A stretch of 64,000 nucleotides of DNA from Bolinopsis microptera (lineage: Eukaryota; Ctenophora; Tentaculata; Lobata; Bolinopsidae), in NCBI RefSeq assembly GCF_026151205.1, contig NC_087078.1, positions 6,653,675 to 6,717,674 on the forward strand, read 5' to 3'. Positions 38,001 through 50,000 of this stretch are shown one piece after another. Below the pieces are notes generated by a model that saw only the letters and a program-made list of their open reading frames with translations, searched no databases and was not told the DNA's origin. A program made the position numbers and the translations under genes. Every line of letters starts with the position of its first letter. Within the stretch, counting starts at the first letter, position 1.

Positions 38001-41000
38001 TACTAAGTTCCGCTTCACAGACTGTACAACAGTAGTTTGCTCATCCAGCATGTGAAATCCAATAAACTGCGGCTTAGAAGTGAGGCGCTTTGCAGATCTT
38101 TCATCTTTTACAATGTCAACATTAGTACGATTTCTCAGACTCTCGATAAACTTACCATAAATTGAATTGTTAGCAAGTTTAAAGAAGTCTTTTTCAAAAT
38201 CGGACTTGGCATTTCGTCTTTTTACCGAGTTAAATTTAATGTATGGAGTGACAAAGTCTGTTTGATCCGCTGCCATAACTCGGTGAATCTTTTCAAGAAT
38301 CAACCCTTTGCTCAAACATAATTGGAGTGTCTTGAGGGAGCATACAAAATGCTTCTTATCTTTTAAATCGGGAACCAGTTTACGAGAAGACTTGAATTTT
38401 TCGTTGTGCATCTCCAAAAACTTTTTATTGTAGGGTGATAACTGATGCTCATAAATCATTTTGCTTTCCACAGCAAGAGGGAAGTCATTGTGGTGATCGT
38501 GCAGATGTTTTGGATAATGTAGGTCAACTTCCAAAATATAACAGGTGTCACCTTCGGGATCTAAATCACCAATATTCAACGATCTTATTTCATTCTTACT
38601 AAGCCAACGGAAATTCTTACAGGGAAGCTTGAATGACATAGACTTTCCATACAGATTATTCGCATCGACATAGTGAATGAAAGATGTTGGTTTACTGCAA
38701 TCGTAGTCATCCAAATATGGGTTGTTAGCTTTGAATTGACGATGATTGACAGTGGTAACTCCGCCCCGGAGATTTTTCTCTATAAATGTATACATATCGA
38801 TATCAGTCATGTACTCAATATTGACTTTTGTCATCTTTAGCATAGCATCCCATGAAAATCCTGGCAAACTCATGTAATGACAGCAGTCAAGGCCGTAGTA
38901 ATCCAGGCAAAGTTTCCGGAAGTTTTCAAACACATCACATAATAGAAGAGCATCAGATTTTACGTACAGCTCCATGTAATCCAACAATGTTTGACAGTTC
39001 ATGGTTTTGAAGACATTTTGAGCCCTTGAGTAGTCAGAGTCAGAGATATCCTCATCTCTAAGTTTACTGTAAAATGCCTGCTTTGGAGGAAGATTCTTCT
39101 CGGAGAAAACTGAGTAAGATGATGCATAGTCATAAAAATACACACCCTTTTCTGACAAAAGCTCATAGTTTTCCGGGAACTCACGTTTCAGTCTCTTGAA
39201 GTTTTCAAGACCAGACTTTTTCATGTTAGCAGTTAACTTTTCCAACGAGGTGGAAAGAAAAGCAAAGCTGTCCAAGAAGGTAAATTTATCTGTAAACACT
39301 GCTTTAAACTTCTCTAGTGTCTCAGGAACCACATTTAACTTGTCGACCCTTTTTGTCAAATCCAGCAAGAAAAGGTTTAGATCGTATCCTTTTAAATTGT
39401 GTGCGAATGCTGGGACCCTTTTGCTTCTATTGAAGTAGTTGATATTACAAGTATTGCACGCAGCACCTCTAAAGTTATTCTTTTTTTTGAGATGGTCATG
39501 ATCTCGAACTGGATAATTCGTTCTCGACTCCCAGTTCAGTCTTCTTTTGCAAATATGACAAATTTTAGCACTTTTAAACTTTATTTCATCTTCTGCTGTC
39601 ATGTCTATTGGGTACTGATTCTTTTCATAGCACTTCATCATATCATCATGGATCTTAGTTAGCTGTGAGATAAACTCTTCAGTCACTTTATTAGGATCTT
39701 CATCGCTGAAAGTGACAACTTTGGAGTCATATTCTGAAAACTCTGACACAGTAACAATACAAAAGCTACAGGGCACATGCTTTTGATACTTTTCCGTATA
39801 GCTAGAAGAGCCTTTTTTGCTGCAAGAACTGTAAGGTACTGTTAAACATTCAAAGTCAAAGTACACAGTAAATAGTTTCTTGTCTTTCTTGTGAAATGCC
39901 TTGAATTCAATGACTCCTGGGTCGGGCATCTTTACTAACTGATTGATCCCTTGCTTGCAGTTCTGGTAGTGTTTGTTATGGTTCTGCAGAGATACAAATC
40001 CATGCATACATTTTCGACAGTAAAACATCGTGTTATGATATCTAGAACGATGTCGCATGAATGCATTTAAGTTTTTTATCAGTAGGTAATGGGCACACCC
40101 ATCATTTTCCAGATAAAGTAGATCAATTTGCGTTCCGACACCACTGCCATGTTTTAGAGGCAAGACTTCTTCACTGTCAACGCACCACTGGAAGACAGAA
40201 ATTGACAACTTGTTTAACTTCTCAACTTTTGATATATCTTTTATTCTGACTGGAAATTGGACAGAGGCCATATCTATCTTACTGGCGTAAGGTAGATATT
40301 TTGTATGTCTATCTGGGTTTTGACCATTAACTGGATACATCTTTGCCAAAATGCAATAAAGGAAGCATTTGGTGTCGGGGGATGCTATGTTTAGGATAGA
40401 TCTCATTTTCTTTAGCTTCTTTGGAATAGACACTTTTCCGGATGCAAAGAGTGGTGAGTACTTTGCTATCTCAACATGAGCACATAGTAGCTCATCGAAT
40501 ATCCAGCCACTTCCACACCGTTGATAAGTTTCAATTCCGTGTCTAATGTAGCTTTTTGCACGCGATAGAAGATCTGCAATATTATCTGCAAGTAGCAAGG
40601 GTTCACATATGGATCTAAATACCTTCTCTGAGTAGTCCCGATCGTCAAGTACATGCTTTTGGAATGAAAGAGTGATAACTAGTTGCACTTTTATAGGATT
40701 CTTTTGTACAAATGGAGTTATCTTATTTCCAGCTGCAATGCACGAGTCTGACAGAATTTGATCGTAGTCTGAACTTTTCTCTACATCAAGCTTATATGAC
40801 CTGAAATATCCTGCAATTGAGGTGCATTCTTCTTCGCTATTTAGATGTTCATGAACACCAGAGTGACGGTTGCACAAGGATTCGTCAATATCAGAGCTAC
40901 ACAAAAGCTCATGTCTCGCCAACTTGTCAGAGCGAAAAAACTTCTTGCAATTCCTGCAGGGCTTCTCAGGATTATGAGTCGGGATATGCCGTTTCAGGTT

Positions 41001-44000
41001 GTCAGATCTCATTCTCTTTGAGCAGATAGGACATTCCAAAATTGGGTTTTTGTTGCGATTTTTATCAGCTGTCCTTGCCCCAGGTCCCCTTTTCATGATT
41101 TCTTTTCCGTAGCACAAAGATGTGTTGCAGAGCACAAAAAATCAAACGTAACTGAAACAGCAGTTTGAGAAATGAGCTAAAAGTCCACTGGTTCTCCTTT
41201 TATAGCCGTTTTCAGAGGAAACACACAATTTGGTGCTTTCCTGTAAAACTTGATGTGTGTCTTGAACTTGTAGCAGAGCACAAAAAATCAAACGTAACTG
41301 AAACAGCAGTTTGAGAAATGAGCTAAAAGTCCACCGGTTCTCCTTTTATAGCCGTTTTTCAGAGGTAACACAAAATTTGACGTTTGCCTGGAGAACTTGT
41401 TGTATGTCTTTAACTTGTAGCAGAGCACAAAAAATCAAACGTAACTGAAACAGCAGTTTGAGAAATGAGCTTTAAGTCCACTGGTTCTCCTTTTATAGCC
41501 GTTTTCAGAGGAAACACACAATTTGGTGCTTTCCTGTAAAACTTGATGTGTGTCTTGAACTTGTAGCAGAGCACAAAAAATCAAACGTAACTGAAACAGC
41601 AGTTTGAGAAATGAGCTAAAAGTCCCCGAGTTCTCCTTTTATAGCCGTTTTTTCAGAGGTAACACAAAATTTGATGTTTGCCTGGAGAACTTGTTGTGTG
41701 TCTTTAACTTGTAGCAGAGCACAAAAAATCAAACGTAACTGAAACAGCAGTTTGAGAAATGAGCTTTAAGTCCACTGGTTCTCCTTTTATAGCCGTTTTC
41801 AGAGGAAACACAAAATTTGGTGCTTTCCTGTAAAACTTGATGTGTGTCTTGAACTTGTAGCAGAGCACAAAAAATCAAACGTAACTGAAACAGCAGTTTG
41901 AGAAATGAGCTAAAAGTCCACCGGTTCTCCTTTTATAGCCGTTTTTCAGAGGTAACACAAAATTTGACGTTTGCCTGGAGAACTTGTTGTATGTCTTTAA
42001 CTTGTAGCAGAGCACAAAAAATCAAACGTAACTGAAACAGCAGTTTGAGAAATGAGCTTTAAGTCCACTGGTTCTCCTTTTATAGCCGTTTTCAGAGGAA
42101 ACACACAATTTGGTGCTTTCCTGTAAAACTTGATGTGTGTCTTGAACTTGTAGCAGAGCACAAAAAATCAAACGTAACTGAAACAGCAGTTTGAGAAATG
42201 AGCTAATTAAGTCCACTGGTTCTCCTTTTATAGCCGTTTTTTCAGAGGTAACACAAAATTTGATGTTTGCCTGGAGAACTTGTTGTGTGTCTTTAACTTG
42301 TACCAAAGCACAAAAAATCAAACGTAACTGAAAAAGTAGTTTGAGAAATGAGCTATAAGTCCACTGGTTCTCCTTTTATAGGCAAATGAACATGTTGTAG
42401 TGCAAGTAAAAACACGAGTTGGACACAACTGTAACGCTATAAACTATCATAAAGTAGACAATAGTGATGGATTATATCGATATTAAACGCATTGTAATAT
42501 CAAAATTCGTTATTTTTCTTAACCTAATCGGCGTCTCTTTTAAATCAGTAGCTTAAGGTAGTCGGATAACTAGATTTTTCAAGTACTTGAGTTATTTTCC
42601 TGCTACTTTTGATCATTCAAAAAGATAAAATTTAAGAAAAAGCTGCCCGGACGAGCTCAGTGTACATGCTTTGTTAGTTATTACAGCGTGGTTACTATGT
42701 TCATATATATTGGAACAGTGCATATAATCGAAAGTATGCATCCAGACATGTGTATGTGTTCGACCAGAGTTCGTTTCAAAGTCTACAGCTCTCACATAAC
42801 TCAGTTTAGTGGGCATTCCCACAATTATTTGAGATGGAAATGAGTGGAGAGAATGCTCTCCTGATTCCGTATTTTCTCGGGAGCCAACCCCGAACAGTGA
42901 TATAGCTGACTCATGGTACTGGAGATAGGCTAAGATCTCTCTAACCGAACCGTCAGCATCAGCCATATCACAGAAATTTTTGTGTGTTTTTGAGTTTTGT
43001 AAGAGCTGCAGACCCTGGATTCGAACCTGGGACCCTCAGATATTTTTATTCATTTCAAGCTTTCAAGGTGGAAATTAGTGCTCTGAGCTAATTCCAGGCC
43101 ATCCCAGTTAGAATTCATGTGTACTTATAGAGTGAAATAACGACACAATGAGCAATGTTTGTCTAATGACTGGCCCTCAGCAAGGCTCGAACACTCTACC
43201 TCGAGGCTAATCAGTAGAGTGATCACAGCTGCACGCCACGGGAGGGCCGTATGAACTAAATAACATTGCTTTATATACGCCATGTATAGCTTCCATCTTT
43301 GTGAGGCACTACGTATGTTGCATACAAATATATACAACAGTTATTGTCATAAGCTTTTAAGCACACCTGTTCATATTATATAAGGGAGTAAGTGCTGGGG
43401 GAGCATTGTGTACATCTAATTACAACATGTTTATATGTTGACTGATGGAAAAGCCCTTATTTGTAACACAGGAGTATCATGTGGGTGCTATGTTGTAACA
43501 CACGTTTATCGTCAAAAAAATTATTTCGAGATGGCAATCAATACTCAAAACCAAAGAGTTTTTTGTTGTTGTCGTGAGCGTGTTAATTTTGTATGTGCTA
43601 GCTAAATTTAACTAGAGTGTACAGTTTAGGACAACACCTGGTTGATATGGTAACGTAATGAGAAAGCACTTTTCAGGACGGTTACTCAGTAGTACCAAGA
43701 TTGTACCGTCATTGTAAAGTAAAGTTACGGCAACAGCTGTGTTTGTACTTGACAGATATTTACTTAATTTAAGAACCAAATAAAACTAAAGTGAATTGAT
43801 AAAAATGTAACTTTCTTAAAAGAAATACGTGTCAACAAAATGTAGAAGCTGATAAATATATAGTGTACTCGATCACGTATTACACTGACTGTTTGATATG
43901 AAATGTAATTTATAGAGAGTACTTACAGGACGGTTACTTTACAGCCTCAAGAACAATATGTCATTGTATAATAGCCATAGACCTAGTACAGAATAGTCAC

Positions 44001-47000
44001 GATAGCAGCTGTGCAATGTATTTGACTCAAATCTCTTGTCAGAGCTGGTCTAGATATTTTATATTTTCTACAATTATATCAGAAGATCTCAACAAATTGA
44101 ACAGTGTGCGAGGAATTTTTAAATATAATAATCAATGAAAGATGGTGTTAATTCTTATCTCAATTAGTGGACCGTCCCTTTACATTAGAACTCAGTGTTT
44201 GTCTTTGTTAAATATCTTGATTAGGTATAATTACGAACAGGTGAGTGTTTTACTGGACAGTCTCTATCTTCTTCATATCTTGAGGTCTTAGCTTTAGGTA
44301 AGCGACAACTGGATCAAAGTTAATTCCTACCCTCCCTCCCTCTTTCCTACCCTCCCTCCCCTGGAGGGGGGTAGGGTAGGGATGGAGGGTAGGAATTAAC
44401 TTTGATCCAGTTGTCACTTACCTAAAGCTAAGACCTCAAGATATGAAGAAGATAGAGACTGTCCAGTAAAACACACACCTGTTCGTAATTATACCTAATC
44501 AAGATATTTAACAAAGACAAACACTGAGTTCTAATGTAAAGGGACGGTCCACTAATTGAGGTAAGAATTAACACCATCTTTCATTGGTTATTATATTTAA
44601 AAATTCCTCGCACACTGTTCAATTTGTTGAGATCTTCTGATATAATTGTAGAAAATATAAAATATCTAGACCAGCTCTGACAAGAGATTTGAGTCAAATA
44701 CATTGCACAGCTGCTACCGTGACTATTCTGTACTAGGTCTATGGCTATTATACAATGACATATTGTTCTTGAGGCTGTAAAGTAACCGTCCTGTAAGTAC
44801 TCTCTATAAATTACATTTCATATCAAACAGTCAGTGTAATACGTGATCGAGTACACTATATATTTATCAGCTTCTACATTTTGTTGACACGTATTTCTTT
44901 TAAGAAAGTTACATTTTTATCAATTCACTTTAGTTTTATTTGGTTCTTAAATTAAGTAAATATCTGTCAAGTACAAACACAGCTGTTGCCGTAACTTTAC
45001 TTTACAATGACGGTACAATCTTGGTACTACTGAGTAACCGTCCTGAAAAGTGCTTTCTCATTACGTTACCATATCAACCAGGTGTTGTCCTAAACTGTAC
45101 ACTCTAGTTAAATTTAGCTAGCACATACAAAATTAACACGCTCACGACAACAACAAAAAACTCTTTGGTTTTGAGTATTGATTGCCATCTCGAAATAATT
45201 TTTTTGACGATAAACGTGTGTTACAACATAGCACCCACATGATACTCCTGTGTTACAAATAAGGGCTTTTCCATCAGTCAACATATAAACATGTTGTAAT
45301 TAGATGTACACAATGCTCCCCCAGCACTTACTCCCTTATATAATATGAACAGGTGTGCTTAAAAGCTTATGACAATAACTGTTGTATATATTTGTATGCA
45401 ACATACGTAGTGCCTCACAAAGATGGAAGCTATACATGGCGTATATAAAGCAATGTTATTTAGTTCATACGGCCCTCCCGTGGCGTGCAGCTGTGATCAC
45501 TCTACTAATTAGCCTCGAGGTAGAGTGTTCGAGCCTTGCTGAGGGCCAGTCATTAGACAAACATTGCTCATTGTGTCGTTATTTCAGTCTATAAGTACAC
45601 ATGAATTCTAACTGGGATGGCCTGGAATTAGCTCAGAGCACTAATTTCCACCTTGAAAGCTTGAAATGAATAAAAATATCTGAGGGTCCCAGGTTCGAAT
45701 CCAGGGTCTGCAGCTCTTACAAAACTCAAAAACACACAAAAATTTCTGTGATATGGCTGATGCTGACGGTTCGGTTAGAGAGATCTTAGCCTATCTCCAG
45801 TACCATGAGTCAGCTATATCACTGTTCGGGGTTGGCTCCCGAGAAAATACGGAATCAGGAGAGCATTCTCTCCACTCATTTCCATCTCAAATAATTGTGG
45901 GAATGCCCACTAAACTGAGTTATGTGAGAGCTGTAGACTTTGAAACGAACTCTGGTCGAACACATACACATGTCTGGATGCATACTTTCGATTATATGCA
46001 CTGTTCCAATATATATGAACATAGTAACCACGCTGTAATAACTAACAAAGCATGTACACTGAGCTCGTCCGGGCAGCTTTTTCTTAAATTTTATCTTTTT
46101 GAATGATCAAAAGTAGCAGGAAAATAACTCAAGTACTTGAAAAATCTAGTTATCCGACTACCTAAAGCTACTGATTTAAAAGAGACGCCGATTAGGTTAA
46201 GAAAAATAACGAATTTTGATATTATAATGCGTTTAATATCGATATAAACCATCACTATTGTCTACTTTATGATAGTTTATAGCGTTACAGTTGTGTCCAA
46301 CTCGTGTTTTTACTTGCACTACAACATGTTCATTTGCCTATAAAAGGAGAACCAGTGGACTTATAGCTCATTTCTCAAACTACTTTTTCAGTTACGTTTG
46401 ATTTTTTGTGCTTTGGTACAAGTTAAAGACACACAACAAGTTCTCCAGGCAAACATCAAATTTTGTGTTACCTCTGAAAAAACGGCTATAAAAGGAGAAC
46501 CAGTGGACTTTTAGCTCATTTCTCAAACTGCTGTTTCAGTTACGTTTGATTTTTTGTGCTCTGCTACAAGTTCAAGACACACATCAAGTTTTACAGGAAA
46601 GCACCAAATTGTGTGTTTCCTCTGAAAACGGCTATAAAAGGAGAACCAGTGGACTTAAAGCTCATTTCTCAAACTGCTGTTTCAGTTACGTTTGATTTTT
46701 TGTGCTCTGCTACAAGTTAAAGACATACAACAAGTTCTCCAGGCAAACGTCAAATTTTGTGTTACCTCTGAAAAACGGCTATAAAGCTTAAAAGGAGAAC
46801 CAGGGGACTTTTAGCTCATTTCTCAAACTGCTGTTTCAGTTACGTTTGATTTTTTGTGCTCTGCTACAAGTTCAAGACACACATCAAGTTTTACAGGAAA
46901 GCATCAAATTTTGTGTTTCCTCTGAAAACGGCTATAAAAGGAGAACCAGTGGACTTAAAGCTCATTTCTCAAACTGCTGTTTCAGTTACGTTTGATTTTT

Positions 47001-50000
47001 TGTGCTCTGCTACAAGTTAAAGACACACAACAAGTTCTCCAGGCAAACATCAAATTTTGTGTTACCTCTGAAAAAACGGCTATAAAGCTTAAAAGGAGAA
47101 CCAGGGGACTTTTAGCTCATTTCTCAAACTGCTGTTTCAGTTACGTTTGATTTTTTGTGCTCTGCTACAAGTTCAAGACACACATCAAGTTTTACAGGAA
47201 AGCACCAAATTGTGTGTTTCCTCTGAAAACGGCTATAAAAGGAGAACCAGTGGACTTAAAGCTCATTTCTCAAACTGCTGTTTCAGTTACGTTTGATTTT
47301 TTGTGCTCTGCTACAAGTTAAAGACATACAACAAGTTCTCCAGGCAAACGTCAAATTTTGTGTTACCTCTGAAAAACGGCTATAAAAGGAGAACCGGTGG
47401 ACTTTTAGCTCATTTCTCAAACTGCTGTTTCAGTTACGTTTGATTTTTTGTGCTCTGCTACAAGTTCAAGACACACATCAAGTTTTACAGGAAAGCACCA
47501 AATTGTGTGTTTCCTCTGAAAACGGCTATAAAAGGAGAACCAGTGGACTTTTAGCTCATTTCTCAAACTGCTGTTTCAGTTACGTTTGATTTTTTGTGCT
47601 CTGCAACACATCTTTGTGCTACGGAAAAGAAATCATGAAAAGGGGACCTGGGGCAAGGACAGCTGATAAAAATCGCAACAAAAACCCAATTTTGGAATGT
47701 CCTATCTGCTCAAAGAGAATGAGATCTGACAACCTGAAACGGCATATCCCGACTCATAATCCTGAGAAGCCCTGCAGGAATTGCAAGAAGTTTTTTCGCT
47801 CTGACAAGTTGGCGAGACATGAGCTTTTGTGTAGCTCTGATATTGACGAATCCTTGTGCAACCGTCACTCTGGTGTTCATGAACATCTAAATAGCGAAGA
47901 AGAATGCACCTCAATTGCAGGATATTTCAGGTCATATAAGCTTGATGTAGAGAAAAGTTCAGACTACGATCAAATTCTGTCAGACTCGTGCATTGCAGCT
48001 GGAAATAAGATAACTCCATTTGTACAAAAGAATCCTATAAAAGTGCAACTAGTTATCACTCTTTCATTCCAAAAGCATGTACTTGACGATCGGGACTACT
48101 CAGAGAAGGTATTTAGATCCATATGTGAACCCTTGCTACTTGCAGATAATATTGCAGATCTTCTATCGCGTGCAAAAAGCTACATTAGACACGGAATTGA
48201 AACTTATCAACGGTGTGGAAGTGGCTGGATATTCGATGAGCTACTATGTGCTCATGTTGAGATAGCAAAGTACTCACCACTCTTTGCATCCGGAAAAGTG
48301 TCTATTCCAAAGAAGCTAAAGAAAATGAGATCTATCCTAAACATAGCATCCCCCGACACCAAATGCTTCCTTTATTGCATTTTGGCAAAGATGTATCCAG
48401 TTAATGGTCAAAACCCAGATAGACATACAAAATATCTACCTTACGCCAGTAAGATAGATATGGCCTCTGTCCAATTTCCAGTCAGAATAAAAGATATATC
48501 AAAAGTTGAGAAGTTAAACAAGTTGTCAATTTCTGTCTTCCAGTGGTGCGTTGACAGTGAAGAAGTCTTGCCTCTAAAACATGGCAGTGGTGTCGGAACG
48601 CAAATTGATCTACTTTATCTGGAAAATGATGGGTGTGCCCATTACCTACTGATAAAAAACTTAAATGCATTCATGCGACATCGTTCTAGATATCATAACA
48701 CGATGTTTTACTGTCGAAAATGTATGCATGGATTTGTATCTCTGCAGAACCATAACAAACACTACCAGAACTGCAAGCAAGGGATCAATCAGTTAGTAAA
48801 GATGCCCGACCCAGGAGTCATTGAATTCAAGGCATTTCACAAGCAAGACAAGAAACTATTTACTGTGTACTTTGACTTTGAATGTTTAACAGTACCTTAC
48901 AGTTCTTGCAGCAAAAAAGGCTCTTCTAGCTATACGGAAAAGTATCAAAAGCATGTGCCCTGTAGCTTTTGTATTGTTACTGTGTCAGAGTTTTCAGAAT
49001 ATGACTCCAAAGTTGTCACTTTCAGCGATGAAGATCCTAATAAAGTGACTGAAGAGTTTATCTCACAGCTAACTAAGATCCATGATGATATGATGAAGTG
49101 CTATGAAAAGAATCAGTACCCAATAGACATGACAGCAGAAGATGAAATAAAGTTTAAAAGTGCTAAAATTTGTCATATTTGCAAAAGAAGACTGAACTGG
49201 GAGTCGAGAACGAATTATCCAGTTCGAGATCATGACCATCTCAAAAAAAAGAATAACTTTAGAGGTGCTGCGTGCAATACTTGTAATATCAACTACTTCA
49301 ATAGAAGCAAAAGGGTCCCAGCATTCGCACACAATTTAAAAGGATACGATCTAAACCTTTTCTTGCTGGATTTGACAAAAAGGGTCGACAAGTTAAATGT
49401 GGTTCCTGAGACACTAGAGAAGTTTAAAGCAGTGTTTACAGATAAATTTACCTTCTTGGACAGCTTTGCTTTTCTTTCCACCTCGTTGGAAAAGTTAACT
49501 GCTAACATGAAAAAGTCTGGTCTTGAAAACTTCAAGAGACTGAAACGTGAGTTCCCGGAAAACTATGAGCTTTTGTCAGAAAAGGGTGTGTATTTTTATG
49601 ACTATGCATCATCTTACTCAGTTTTCTCCGAGAAGAATCTTCCTCCAAAGCAGGCATTTTACAGTAAACTTAGAGATGAGGATATCTCTGACTCTGACTA
49701 CTCAAGGGCTCAAAATGTCTTCAAAACCATGAACTGTCAAACATTGTTGGATTACATGGAGCTGTACGTAAAATCTGATGCTCTTCTATTATGTGATGTG
49801 TTTGAAAACTTCCGGAAACTTTGCCTGGATTACTACGGCCTTGACTGCTGTCATTACATGAGTTTGCCAGGATTTTCATGGGATGCTATGCTAAAGATGA
49901 CAAAAGTCAATATTGAGTACATGACTGATATCGATATGTATACATTTATAGAGAAAAATCTCCGGGGCGGAGTTACCACTGTCAATCATCGTCAATTCAA

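Noticed and set aside
37579-39662. Several 60-90-codon frames antisense to the polymerase gene, and their mirror copies near 48482-51152
   Set aside because: Shadows of the polymerase reading frame on the opposite strand.
42022-42321. 99-codon frame inside the left TATA array
   Set aside because: It is two units of the array read through; length changes with repeat variants and no product is recognisable.
47596-47634. Upstream extension of the polymerase frame by 13 codons
   Set aside because: It begins at GTG, not ATG, and overlaps the last promoter unit. A eukaryotic start at the ATG at 47635 is more plausible.
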